From positions 1,488,001-1,552,000 of the forward strand of contig NZ_CP173678.1 of assembly GCF_051903925.1 (NCBI RefSeq): a stretch of DNA of 64,000 nucleotides. Reading direction: 5' to 3'. The DNA is from G051903925 sp051903925. GTDB lineage: Bacteria; Pseudomonadota; Alphaproteobacteria; Zavarziniales; Zavarziniaceae. The translations under genes were made by a program, and so were the position numbers. The notes beneath the pieces were generated by a model. The model saw nothing but the letters and a program-made list of their open reading frames with translations, made no database searches and was not told the DNA's origin. Below are positions 31,377 through 39,665 of this stretch, piece after piece. The first letter of the stretch is position 1. Each line of letters begins with the position of its first letter.

Positions 31377-31963
31377 GCGGGGCGCCGCCGGCCGCAGCCG
31401 GCGTCCTGGGCCGCCTGCGCGCCGAACTGGCTGGCAATCCGCGCGCCGCCATGGGGCTGGCTGCCATCGGCCTGGTCCTGCTGGTGTGGCTGGCGACGCT
31501 GCTAGACGCCGCGCGCCTGGATGCCGACGAGCGCCTGGCCGAGGTGCAGGCCCGCGCCGCGATGCTGGAACGGGTGGTGGCCGATCCCGCCTGGCGCGAA
31601 CGGGCGGCGGCCAGCGACGTGGCGCGCGCCGCGGCCGAGGCGCGGCTGTGGCAGGGCACGACCGAGGGCCTGGCCCGGGCCGAGTTCCAGGATCGACTGA
31701 GCGCGGCCGCGCGCGAGGCCGGGATCATGAACCTGCAGGTCCGCGTCGATCCTGTCGGCGGCGATGACCTGCCCGGCGGGGTGTCGAAGCTGGTTGCGGC
31801 GCTGAGCGCTGATTTCGACTGGCCGTCGGCGCAGCGGCTGCTGGCCGCCCTTGCCAGCGCCGACCGGATCCAGGCGGTGGAAACGCTGGTCATCCAGACC
31901 GAGCCGTTGCCCCGCATCGACCTGACGGTCGCAACCTATGTCCGCCTGGGGGACCGGCCGTGA
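31361..31963 (+). CDS. gspM: Type II secretion protein GspM-like
   Basis: 200 residues. A short cytoplasmic N-terminus, one membrane helix (RAAMGLAAIGLVLLVWLATLL), a coiled-coil-like Ala/Glu/Arg segment, and a periplasmic ferredoxin-like end (INLQV-type strand, then LLAALASADRIQAVETLVIQ and IDLTVATYVRLG). This is the standard GspM architecture and it follows gspL. The stop overlaps the start of the next gene as GTGA. Sequence identity in this family is low, so the call rests on architecture and order. Confidence 0.78.
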   Translation: MATELSGAPPAAAGVLGRLRAELAGNPRAAMGLAAIGLVLLVWLATLLDAARLDADERLAEVQARAAMLERVVADPAWRERAAASDVARAAAEARLWQGTTEGLARAEFQDRLSAAAREAGIMNLQVRVDPVGGDDLPGGVSKLVAALSADFDWPSAQRLLAALASADRIQAVETLVIQTEPLPRIDLTVATYVRLGDRP

Positions 31964-32685
31964 CCGGGTTCAGGCCAAGGCTGCTGGTGATGGCGGGACT
32001 GGCTCTGCTCCTGGCCCTGCTGCTCGGCTGGACGATGGCGGTCCCGCCCGAAGCCCAGGTCAAGGTCAGCGGAAGCGCTGCCTATGTCGCCCGCGGGACC
32101 GCGGTCCATGATCCCGCGGCCGACTTGGCGCGCCTGGCCGCACGGCCACCGTTCGCCATGGCGCCTGGCTTGGAGATGGCGCCGCCGGTCTATGACCCCG
32201 GCCTGCCGCAGCCGGCGGAGGCGCAGGCCCTGGGCTTTCGCCTGGGCGGCATCGTCAGCACCGAGGCTGGGCCGGAGGCGTTGCTGATCGTGGAGGGCGG
32301 CGGCCTGCAGCGCCTGCGGCCGGGCGACGTGCTGCCCGACGGGCGCGCCATCCAGGCGATCACGCCAACCGGCCTGGTGCTGGAGGATCCGGCCGGGCCC
32401 GTCACCTTGCGCCTGTTCAACCAGGGCGGGCTGGCGGCGACCGTGCCGCCGCCACCACCCAACGAGGGGGCGCTGGATGGCAGCGCGGCGGGGACCGCCG
32501 GCACGCCGTTCCCCGTGGTGCCGGCCGGCGACGATCCACCGGTGCCCCGCCCGGGCGAGCCCTGGCCTGCCGCCATGGGCGCACCGCCCGCCGGCTGGCC
32601 GGGGGCGGAGACGATCCCCAACCGCGTGGGCGGACGGGGGCCGCCGCCCAGCGCCGCCGCCGTTCCGCCCGGCGCGCCCGACTGA
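31960..32685 (+). CDS. gspC: GspC-like periplasmic linker protein of the T2SS
   Basis: 241 residues, GTG start at 31960 coupled to gspM by a GTGA overlap. One N-terminal membrane anchor (LLVMAGLALLLALLLGWTMA), then a homology-region-like domain of alternating strands: LGFRLGGIVSTEAGPEALLI, LQRLRPGDVLPDGRAIQAITPTGLVLED. The end is a low-complexity Pro/Gly/Ala tail from about residue 160. There is no PDZ or coiled coil, so it resembles short alphaproteobacterial GspC/GspN-like linkers that connect the inner-membrane platform to GspD. Calling it C rather than N is inferential. Convergent with gspD, 42 bp between stops. Confidence 0.65.
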   Translation: MTGFRPRLLVMAGLALLLALLLGWTMAVPPEAQVKVSGSAAYVARGTAVHDPAADLARLAARPPFAMAPGLEMAPPVYDPGLPQPAEAQALGFRLGGIVSTEAGPEALLIVEGGGLQRLRPGDVLPDGRAIQAITPTGLVLEDPAGPVTLRLFNQGGLAATVPPPPPNEGALDGSAAGTAGTPFPVVPAGDDPPVPRPGEPWPAAMGAPPAGWPGAETIPNRVGGRGPPPSAAAVPPGAPD

Positions 32686-32727
32686 GGCGGATTGCGGCAA
32701 CCCGCCTTGCCGCCGGGATCGCGGGCG

Positions 32728-35184
32728 TCAGGGCAGGGGAGGGGTGGGCCGCAAGGGCAGGGGTGGGTCGGCTCCATCCGTCGTCGGCGCGGGCCGCGGC
32801 GTGGCCGGGGCCGGGACTGGGACTGGGACTGGGACCGGGTCGGCCTGCGGGTTCATGTGGACCTGGAAGTCGTCCAGCCGCGGGCGATCGGAGAAGATCC
32901 CTTCGCCATCGAAGCGTAGTCCGCTGGGCGGTTGCGGCATCATCCGCAGGCGGTTGCGGAAATTGGTCGTGATCGCCGCGGCGTCATCGGGCGAATTGAT
33001 GACATAGGGCGTGATGAAGACCAGCAGTTCGGTCCGCTCCTTGCCCACCGAATCGTTGCGGAAGAAGGCGCCCAGGCCGGGAATGTCCTGCAGCACGGGC
33101 ACGCCGGTGCGCAGCGACGAGCGGTTCTCCTGGATCAGGCCGCCCAGCAGCACCGTCGCGCCATCGCGCAGCGACAGGCGGGTGGAGACCGAGCGGTTCT
33201 GGATCAGCGGGCTTGAGATGTCGGACGTGTCGTTGGCCTGGGCGGCGGAGACTTCCTGGCTGATCTCCAGGTCGACGCGGTCGCGCGAATGGACCACCGG
33301 CTTGATCGTCAGGATCACGCCCGTGTTCCGGTATTCGACCTGCTGCAGGATGGTGTTGTCGCTGGCCGTGTTCTGGCTGGACGAGGTGATGATCGGCACT
33401 TCCTGGCCGACGGAGATCTTGGCCTCTCCACCCGAACGCGCGACAAGGCGCGGCGTGGACAGGATCGACACCTTGTTGTCGCGGTCGAGCGCGTTCACCG
33501 TCGCCCTTACGTCCGACCCGTTGACCAGCTGGAAGGTGAAGCCGGTATTGCCCAGGCCCAGGCCGCCGCGCGTGCCGATGCGCCCGAAATTGCCACCGCC
33601 CAGGTTGATGTTGCCGGAAAACTCGACACCCAGGCGGGTCGTGTCGTCCAGCGTCACCTCGGCCACCGTCACCTCGATCAGCGCCTCTCGTGCCGGCTTG
33701 TCCAGCGCCTCGATCAGGGGGCGAACGCGGGAATAGGCTTCGGCACTGCCGATGAAGATCAGGACGTTGCGCTCGCTGTCGACGACCACGCGCGGCTGGT
33801 CGGGCGTGTCGGGAATGGGGCTGGACAGCCCGGCATCGGACGACACGACGGTCGAGGGATCGCTGCCCGGGACGGGCTGGGGTGCCTGGCTCGCCGGCGA
33901 GGGCGTGCTCCCCTGGGCGCCGCCGACCCCGCCAGAGATCACCTTCTCAATGATCGGACCCAGGCTCTCGGCCGTGGTGTTCTGCACCGCATAGGTATAG
34001 GCCCCGCGCAGGGGATCGGCGCGCGCCGGCTGGTCCAGTTGGCTGGCCCATTGCCGGGCGTGCATCAGGATGCCCTGGTCGCCGGCGAAGATCAGCACGG
34101 CGTTGATCTGCGGCACGGGCAGGATGACCACCGCCGCGTTGGCCGCCGGCGTCGTCGCGGCGTTATAGCCCTCGGCCACGAAGACCTCGGACAGCTTGTC
34201 GGCGAAGCTCTGCGCCGACCAGTAGACCGGCTCGATGCGCAGGGACTGCCGCCCGGCCAGGCGCGGCTGGTCCAGCAGGCGCGCGGATTCGACCGCCGCC
34301 GCCACGTTTTCCGGGCTGCCCATCACCATGATCGCGTTCGACATGGGCGAGCCGGTCACAGTGATGTTCTGGTTAAAGATCGCCGTCAGCCAGGTGATCA
34401 TCTCGGTCATGCCGACCTGGTTCAGCGGCACGAACTGGAAGATCGGGCGCAGCGCGCCGGGCGTGTCGGCCGTGGTCCGCCCGCGGATCACCTGCGGCAC
34501 CTCGGACATGAACTCGCTGTCGGGCAGGGCCTGCAGCACGCCCTGCTGGTAGACCAGGCGGACGCCGTAATTGCGCAGCACCTCCTGCGCCAGGACGAAA
34601 AGCTCGTCCGCCGGACGCGGGCCCGCTGTGCGCAGCGTCACCAGGTCCTGGCGCTGGGCCACCGTCGGATCCATCTGCACGTCCAGCTTCAGGATCTCGG
34701 TAAAGACCGCATCGATGAAGGCCGGCAGCGGCATCTGCTCGAAGCTGAGCGTCGCCGCGCCTCCTGTCAGGGCCGGGCTGGCACCCCCCGCGACGCGGGT
34801 CCGGCTGGCGCCCGAGGGCACGCTGGGTCCGGGCAGGGCGGCCTGGGCGCGCGGCAGGTCGGTAAGGCTGGTGGTGGCGACCGGCGCCGGCTCCTGGCTC
34901 TCGGGCTTGGCCGAGAAGGTCGGGATCTGGATCACCAGCTGGTCGCCGTTGCGCTCGCACGCCGCAAGCGCCAGCAGGGCCAGGGCCAGGGCGGCACCCC
35001 GCCCCGCCCCGGACAGGCGGTGCCGGACGCGGGCGCGGCCAGGGGTTGCCGACGCGGGCAACGCGGACGGGGTTCGATCGCTCGCCGAATGCACTGGGGT
35101 TCCGGCTTCCCACGCTGCTGCCTGTGCCCAGGGATCGCTTCTAGAGGATCGGGCCTCGTGCCGCAATGTCGGGGGACGCCTCAT
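32728..35184 (-). CDS. gspD: Type II secretion outer-membrane secretin GspD
   Basis: 818 residues from the ATG at 35184, one base past the gspJ stop. Internal lipobox ALALLALAAC near residue 75 suggests a lipoprotein, but then the n-region is very long; a GTG at 35094 would shorten it. The N0/N1-N3 domains (FEQMPLPAFIDAVF; FVPLNQVGMTEMITWLT; VYWSAQSFADKLSEVF; RVVVDSERNVLIFIGSAEAY) are followed by the secretin domain: ALIEVTVAEVTLDD, VSILSTPRLVARSGGEAKISVGQEVPI, VLLGGLIQENRS, VPVLQDIPGLGAFFRNDS and ERTELLVFITPYVI. It forms the outer-membrane channel. The C-terminus is a Pro/Val repeat tail. Third gene of E-J-D. Confidence 0.95.
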   Translation of the reverse strand: MRRPPTLRHEARSSRSDPWAQAAAWEAGTPVHSASDRTPSALPASATPGRARVRHRLSGAGRGAALALALLALAACERNGDQLVIQIPTFSAKPESQEPAPVATTSLTDLPRAQAALPGPSVPSGASRTRVAGGASPALTGGAATLSFEQMPLPAFIDAVFTEILKLDVQMDPTVAQRQDLVTLRTAGPRPADELFVLAQEVLRNYGVRLVYQQGVLQALPDSEFMSEVPQVIRGRTTADTPGALRPIFQFVPLNQVGMTEMITWLTAIFNQNITVTGSPMSNAIMVMGSPENVAAAVESARLLDQPRLAGRQSLRIEPVYWSAQSFADKLSEVFVAEGYNAATTPAANAAVVILPVPQINAVLIFAGDQGILMHARQWASQLDQPARADPLRGAYTYAVQNTTAESLGPIIEKVISGGVGGAQGSTPSPASQAPQPVPGSDPSTVVSSDAGLSSPIPDTPDQPRVVVDSERNVLIFIGSAEAYSRVRPLIEALDKPAREALIEVTVAEVTLDDTTRLGVEFSGNINLGGGNFGRIGTRGGLGLGNTGFTFQLVNGSDVRATVNALDRDNKVSILSTPRLVARSGGEAKISVGQEVPIITSSSQNTASDNTILQQVEYRNTGVILTIKPVVHSRDRVDLEISQEVSAAQANDTSDISSPLIQNRSVSTRLSLRDGATVLLGGLIQENRSSLRTGVPVLQDIPGLGAFFRNDSVGKERTELLVFITPYVINSPDDAAAITTNFRNRLRMMPQPPSGLRFDGEGIFSDRPRLDDFQVHMNPQADPVPVPVPVPAPATPRPAPTTDGADPPLPLRPTPPLP
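32813..32836. repeat. Hexanucleotide tandem repeat in the gspD 3' end
   Basis: Four copies of GGGAC(T/C), in phase, at 32813-32836; on the coding (minus) strand they encode Val-Pro dipeptides in the C-terminal tail of GspD. In-phase six-base units can gain or lose copies without shifting the frame. Confidence 0.75.
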
Positions 35185-35185
35185 C

Positions 35186-35893
35186 TCAGTTGGTGATGCT
35201 GCCGGGCGGCGGGGCCTCGGCGTCGCCGCCGGGGGCGGCACCCTCGACCGGTGCGGTGCGGCGCGGGGCCGCCAGGATCGTCCAGCGCGCGTCGCCCGCG
35301 CCGCCGTCCAGGCGGATCAGGCTGGGCAGGGCAGCCTCCGGCTGCTGCTGCTGCTGGGCGGCGGCCTCGCCCCCGGGCGCGCCCCGGGCCGGCGGCCGGA
35401 CCGGCGGCGGCGGCCAGATATCGTGCCAGCGTCCCGCCCCGTCGCGGAAGCGGAAGCCGCCGCCGTCGCCGGCCCAGGCGCGGATGCGCTGGACCGTGCC
35501 AGTACGCCCGCGATAGGTCAGCACGGTGCGTCCGTCTTCCCGTTGCAGCGTCCAGGCAATGGGGCTGGGGGTGCCGATCTCCCCGTCCAGCGCCGCCAGC
35601 GACTGCCCGCGCAGCAGGCGCGCCGAACCGGTGAAGGCGCCGGCATCCGCCGCATCCCGGCCCTCCGCCGACCCGTCGTCCGGGATCGCCGTCGCGACCA
35701 GGCCTTGCAGCGTGCCCCGCACCATGGCGGCCGAGAGCGTCGCCTGCCCCGTCCCGTCCATGTAGGTGCCCAGGCGCAGGCGCAGGTCCATCGCCTGGGC
35801 AAAGCCCTGCATCAGCATCGTCGTCAGCAGGCCCAGGATGACCAGCACGACCAGCGTTTCCAGCAGGGTGAAGCCGGGCCGCGCGGCCGTCAC
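35186..35893 (-). CDS. gspJ: Type II secretion minor pseudopilin GspJ
   Basis: 235 residues from the GTG at 35893, overlapping the gspE stop as GTGA; longer frames read antisense-like residue strings and lack a leader. Prepilin site VTAARPG then FTLLETLVVLVILGLLTTML. Size and body (TLSAAMVRGTLQGLV, then DGRTVLTYRGR) fit GspJ. A Gln run (AAAQQQQQPEAA, near residue 180) is encoded by a CTG/CAG trinucleotide run around 35340-35360. It joins GspI and GspK at the pseudopilus tip. Second gene of the E-J-D unit. Confidence 0.83.
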   Translation of the reverse strand: MTAARPGFTLLETLVVLVILGLLTTMLMQGFAQAMDLRLRLGTYMDGTGQATLSAAMVRGTLQGLVATAIPDDGSAEGRDAADAGAFTGSARLLRGQSLAALDGEIGTPSPIAWTLQREDGRTVLTYRGRTGTVQRIRAWAGDGGGFRFRDGAGRWHDIWPPPPVRPPARGAPGGEAAAQQQQQPEAALPSLIRLDGGAGDARWTILAAPRRTAPVEGAAPGGDAEAPPPGSITN

Positions 35894-37632
35894 AGCGGAT
35901 CCGGCGTGCCAAGGCCCGTCACGCGCAGCACCTCGTCCAGCGATGTCAGGCCGGCGCGCGCCTTCAGCAGGCCATCGGCGCGCAGCGACCGGAAGCCACG
36001 CGCCTGGCCGGCGTGGCGCAATTCCGAGGTGGGCGCGCCGCGCGCCACCAGGTCGCGCAGGGCGGTATCGACGGCCAGCACCTCGTACAGGCCGATCCGG
36101 CCGCGATGGCCGATGCCCTGGCAGGCCTTGCACCCCACCGCGCGGCGCCAGGCAGGTGGCGGCGCCCCCGGCGGCAGCAGGGATGCCGCCTCTGCCTCGA
36201 TCGCGGCCGGCACGTCGTCGTCCGGGACCGCGCAGTCCGCGCACAGCAGGCGGACCAGGCGCTGCGCCACCACGCCGCTGACGCTGGCGGAAACCAGGAA
36301 TGGCTCCACGCCGATGTCGGTCAGGCGGACGAAGGCAGAAAAGACGTCGTTGGTGTGCAGGGTCGAGAACACCAGGTGACCGGTCAGCGACGCCTGGACC
36401 GCAATCTCGGCCGTCTCGCGGTCGCGGATCTCGCCGATCATCAGGATGTCGGGGTCCTGGCGCAGGATTGACCGCAGGGCGCGGGCGAAATCATAGCCGA
36501 TCTCGGCATGGACCTGGACCTGGTTGACCCCCGCGATGTCGTATTCGACCGGGTCCTCGACCGTGATGATCTTGGCCCGGCCGTCATTGATCGCCTCGAT
36601 CGCGGCATAGAGCGTCGTCGATTTGCCAGAGCCCGTGGGCCCGGTCACCAGCACGATGCCGTGCGGCTGGCGGATCAGCGTCTCGACCGTTGCCAGATGG
36701 TCGGGCGCCATGCCCAGCCGATCCAGCCGGTACTGCTGGCGCTCCTTCGGCAGCAGGCGCAGGACCAGCGATTCGCCCCAGGTGCCGGGCAGGGCAGAGG
36801 CGCGGATGTCGACCACCTGGCCGCTGATCCGCTGCGACAGGCGACCGTCCTGGGGCAGGCGGCGCTCGGCGATGTCCATGCCGGAGATCAGCTTGATGCG
36901 CGAGGCAACGGCGTCATAGCGGCTGCGTGGCAGGCGCACGCGCGTCTGCAGCACGCCATCGATGCGGAAGCGGACCTGGAAATGCTGTTCCGCCGGTTCG
37001 AAATGCACGTCCGACGCCCGCTCGGCAAAGGCCTGGGCCAGGGTGCTGGCGACCAGCTCGACCACCGGCGCTTCCTCCGCCAGCTCGATCAGGTGGGACA
37101 GTTCGTCCGTGGCTGTGCCGTGGCGCAGGCCCTGGTCGACCAGTTCCAGGGCGCGGTCCAGGTCGGGGCTGGCGATCAGCCACCAGCGCAAGGGATGCTC
37201 GGGAAACGCCGCCTCCAGCGATTCCTGCAGGCTGGGCGCCAGGGGGTCGCGGGCGATCACGTTGACGCGCCCGTCCAGCCCGTCGTCCCAGGCCAGCACG
37301 TGCTGGTCCAGCCACCATTCGGGCTCGTAGCCCGCACGGCGCAGCGCGGCCAGGAACGGCTCCGCATCCGCCGGCAGGGCCTCGGGCGGCAGCACGTCCA
37401 GGCCCAGCTGGCGGGACAGCGCCTCCAGCAGGGCATCCTCGCCAAGCGCGCCCAGGCGGATCAGGATCGTGCCCAGGCGCCCGCCCTGGGCGCGCTGCAC
37501 GCTCAGCGCACGGCGCAGGTCGTCCTCGCCGATCGCCTGCGCCTGCAGCAGGATGGCGCCGATCGGCAGCGGCGCCCGGGCGGGGGGCGCATCCTCCGGA
37601 ACGGACGGCACATCAGCAAGGGACACGGCCAT
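35890..37632 (-). CDS. gspE: Type II secretion ATPase GspE
   Basis: 580 residues from the ATG at 37632. N-terminal MshEN/GspE-N domain (about 22-80: IGAILLQAQAIGEDDLRRAL ... GTILIRLGALGEDALLEAL), then T2SSE ATPase domain: Walker A GPTGSGKST (331-339), Asp box ITVEDPVEY, Walker B LMIGEIRD (near 397-404), His box STLHTND (423-429), and the zinc tetracysteine Cys464/Cys467 and Cys501/Cys504. It powers pseudopilus assembly at the inner membrane. MshEN domains in related ATPases bind cyclic di-GMP; whether this one does is untested. Its start codon overlaps that of the divergent DUF2845 gene in CATG (37630-37633). Confidence 0.96.
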   Translation of the reverse strand: MAVSLADVPSVPEDAPPARAPLPIGAILLQAQAIGEDDLRRALSVQRAQGGRLGTILIRLGALGEDALLEALSRQLGLDVLPPEALPADAEPFLAALRRAGYEPEWWLDQHVLAWDDGLDGRVNVIARDPLAPSLQESLEAAFPEHPLRWWLIASPDLDRALELVDQGLRHGTATDELSHLIELAEEAPVVELVASTLAQAFAERASDVHFEPAEQHFQVRFRIDGVLQTRVRLPRSRYDAVASRIKLISGMDIAERRLPQDGRLSQRISGQVVDIRASALPGTWGESLVLRLLPKERQQYRLDRLGMAPDHLATVETLIRQPHGIVLVTGPTGSGKSTTLYAAIEAINDGRAKIITVEDPVEYDIAGVNQVQVHAEIGYDFARALRSILRQDPDILMIGEIRDRETAEIAVQASLTGHLVFSTLHTNDVFSAFVRLTDIGVEPFLVSASVSGVVAQRLVRLLCADCAVPDDDVPAAIEAEAASLLPPGAPPPAWRRAVGCKACQGIGHRGRIGLYEVLAVDTALRDLVARGAPTSELRHAGQARGFRSLRADGLLKARAGLTSLDEVLRVTGLGTPDPL

Positions 37633-38002
37633 GCCAAAGCCTAGCACGCAATGCCGGACTTGGGGGTGGGTGGCCGCAGCACTGGCTGCCGTCTCGGCGG
37701 GCCTGGCCGGCGCCCCGCCCCTCCGCGCCGACCCGCCCATCCGCTGCGCCGAGCGGATCGTCGACCTCGGCATGCCCGATTTCGAGGTGCGCCGCCTGTG
37801 CGGTCCGCCGGACGGCATCAGCCCGTTCAGCGTCCAGCGCTTCGTGGCGCTCGAACCGGGACGTGGTGGCGGGGTGGCCGCCGGAAGCGCCGTCGTCGTG
37901 CAGGGCGAGCGCTGGGACTACGCGGCCCGCAACGGACGCCTCTCCCGCACCCTGCTATTCGAGGCGGGGCGCCTCGTCCGCATCGATGTCGGCGGCTTCT
38001 GA
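37631..38002 (+). CDS. Small exported DUF2845-like protein
   Basis: 123 residues from the ATG at 37631, which shares CATG with the gspE start on the other strand. N-terminal signal peptide WGWVAAALAAVSAGLAGAPPLRA, cleavage near ADP. The mature part is small and holds two Cys (IRCAER and RRLCGPPD), with VVQGERWDYAARNGRLSRTLLFEAGRLVRIDVGGF at the end, matching the DUF2845 pattern (periplasmic, function unknown). A GTG start near 37670 would leave a weak signal peptide, so the ATG is preferred. Possibly linked to the T2SS only by location. Confidence 0.8.
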   Translation: MPKPSTQCRTWGWVAAALAAVSAGLAGAPPLRADPPIRCAERIVDLGMPDFEVRRLCGPPDGISPFSVQRFVALEPGRGGGVAAGSAVVVQGERWDYAARNGRLSRTLLFEAGRLVRIDVGGF

Positions 38003-38134
38003 CGCCACGTCCGGGCAACGGTCATTGCCGCGCCTGCGGCGCTTCTGCCACTCTCGCGGCCGCCGCGGCGCAGGCCGCGCCGACGATCCCGCGGAGCAAC
38101 CGCGGGACGCTTCACAAGGGACGGAGGGGACAGG

Positions 38135-39061
38135 ATGACCGCATTCCGCGAAATCACATCGGGCCTGGGGTTTCCCGAAGGGCCGATCGCCATGCCCGAT
38201 GGCAGCGTGATCCTGGTCGAGATCCAGAAGGGCAACCTGACGCGGGTCAAGGCGGACGGCACCAAGGAGGTCATCGCCCATGTCGGTGGCGGCCCCAACG
38301 GGGCCGCGCTGGGCCCGGGGAACAAGGTCTATATCTGTAACAATGGCGGCTTCGAATGGCACGATGCCGGCGGCATCCTGATGCCGGGCCACCAGCCGGC
38401 CGACTATATCGGCGGCCGCATCCAGACCGTCGACCTCGCCACCGGTGCGGTCGAGACGCTCTATGATTCGTGCGATGGCGTGCCGTTGAAGGGGCCGAAC
38501 GACCTCGTCTTCGACGGTTATGGCGGCTTCTGGTTCACCGACCACGGCAAGGGCCGCGACCGCGAGGCGGACGTCACCGGCTTCTTCTATGCCAAGGCCG
38601 ATGGCAGCCAGATCACCGAGATCGTGCCCGCCATGCGCGGGGCCCCCAACGGCATCGGCCTCTCGCCGGATGGCGCCCGCGTCTATGTCGCCGAGACCTG
38701 GACCGGCCGCGTCTGGTTCTTCGACATCGAATCGCCAGGCAAGCTGAAGCCCGGCGCCGGCCTGCTGGGCCATCCGGGCCAGCTCCTGGTGGGACTGGGC
38801 GGGCTCAACCTGCTCGACAGCCTGGCCGTCGACAGTGCGGGCAATGTCTGCGTGGCGACCCTGCTCAACGGGGGAATCACCGTGATCTCGCCCGATGGGA
38901 CCTCGGTCGAGCACATCCCGTTCCCCGATCCGCTGACCACGAACATCTGCTTCGGCGGGCCCGACCTGAAGACCGCCTTCATCACCCTCTCGGGCACCGG
39001 GCGCCTGGTGGCCATGGACTGGCCGCGCCCCGGCCTCAAGCTCCACCACCTCAACACCTGA
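38135..39061 (+). CDS. SMP-30/gluconolactonase family lactonase
   Basis: 308 residues, no signal peptide, so cytoplasmic. Six-bladed propeller landmarks: LGFPEGPIAMPDGSVILVEI (metal Glu), GVPLKGPNDLVFDGYGGFWFTD (Asn/Asp), MRGAPNGIGLSPDGARVYVAET (Asn) and LLDSLAVDSAGNVCVATLLNGGITVISPDG (Asp). This is close to the gluconolactonase/calcium-dependent lactonase type and is more canonical than the exported paralogue at 3842-4771. Substrate unknown. RBS GGAGGGG precedes the ATG. Followed by a strong hairpin and a 600-bp non-coding stretch. Confidence 0.93.
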   Translation: MTAFREITSGLGFPEGPIAMPDGSVILVEIQKGNLTRVKADGTKEVIAHVGGGPNGAALGPGNKVYICNNGGFEWHDAGGILMPGHQPADYIGGRIQTVDLATGAVETLYDSCDGVPLKGPNDLVFDGYGGFWFTDHGKGRDREADVTGFFYAKADGSQITEIVPAMRGAPNGIGLSPDGARVYVAETWTGRVWFFDIESPGKLKPGAGLLGHPGQLLVGLGGLNLLDSLAVDSAGNVCVATLLNGGITVISPDGTSVEHIPFPDPLTTNICFGGPDLKTAFITLSGTGRLVAMDWPRPGLKLHHLNT

Positions 39062-39067
39062 GGGGGC

Positions 39068-39105
39068 GGACGGAGCCGGCCCGCTGCGGCCGGCCGGCTC
39101 CGTCC
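39068..39105 (+). terminator. Strong hairpin after the SMP-30 gene
   Basis: A perfect 14-bp stem, GGACGGAGCCGGCC (39068-39081) with GGCCGGCTCCGTCC (39092-39105), and a 10-base loop, 7 bp past the stop codon. There is no T-run, so it may block read-through or protect the mRNA end rather than act as a classic intrinsic terminator. Confidence 0.6.
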
Positions 39106-39562
39106 TGCGCGGCGGCTGCGGTTCCGCCAGCGCGACCGGCCTGCGGAGTGTGGCTCCACGGTCGCAAAGGCCGACCTGTCGTTCAAAAAATGTGGAATGC
39201 CTTCTAACGGCGTTTGACAAGGCGTCACAGTCTGATCGAAATTGGTCGCACGGCGTTCAGGTCCGCAAAGGGCCGGGCGACCACAAGAACATCCAGTCCA
39301 AAGCAGGCTGGAACGGGGTGCGAGGCAGGACCGGAGGGACGACGGGCACGCAAACGGACGATGCCTGTCACCTATCGCTCAGCACTGTGACTTGGCGGCC
39401 ACTGGCGCCGAACGAACCCGCATGCGCCGCGCAGAACGGCCTGCGGTCTGGGTTCGGCGCAGGGTTTCGCGACGAGGTTTTGGCGCTCAAGGGGGCCGCC
39501 GTGACCCAATTGCAATACTTGCAAGGGGATCATGGGCTTCCCAGGGGGCTTGGCTTGACACT

Positions 39563-39574
39563 GTTCATGTGAAC
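39563..39574. promoter_or_regulatory. Palindromic candidate operator upstream of DUF1302
   Basis: GTTCA-tg-TGAAC, a perfect inverted repeat, starting 3 bp after the TTGACA at 39555-39560 and about 90 bp before the DUF1302 start. The placement over a likely promoter suggests a dimeric regulator; no regulator gene is adjacent. Confidence 0.4.
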
Positions 39575-39665
39575 GTGCGGAGTTCAGTCAGGCATGCGGC
39601 ATGTTCAGTGCTGCAATGCGAAAAGGATCAGTCGGGTTGGCTACCCGACCTCCAGGAGGGGTGAA

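Larger units (their letters stand above)
39062..39665. other. Gene-free region upstream of the DUF1302 gene
   Basis: About 600 bp with no supportable gene on either strand. It opens with a terminator-like hairpin (39068-39105), then an A-rich patch with TTGACA at 39214-39219 but no good -10, and ends with TTGACA at 39555-39560, a palindrome GTTCA-tg-TGAAC (39563-39574) and the ribosome site AGGAGGG for the DUF1302 gene. A GTGGCTCCACG motif at 39150-39160 recurs just upstream of the first DUF1329 gene (41807-41817). Length and motif density suggest regulated expression. Confidence 0.55.

Noticed and set aside
25691..37632. Type IV pilus or Tad system instead of T2SS
   Set aside because: GspK, GspL/M and the secretin type together identify a T2SS, and no pilin-specific genes (pilT, tadA-like cluster) are present.
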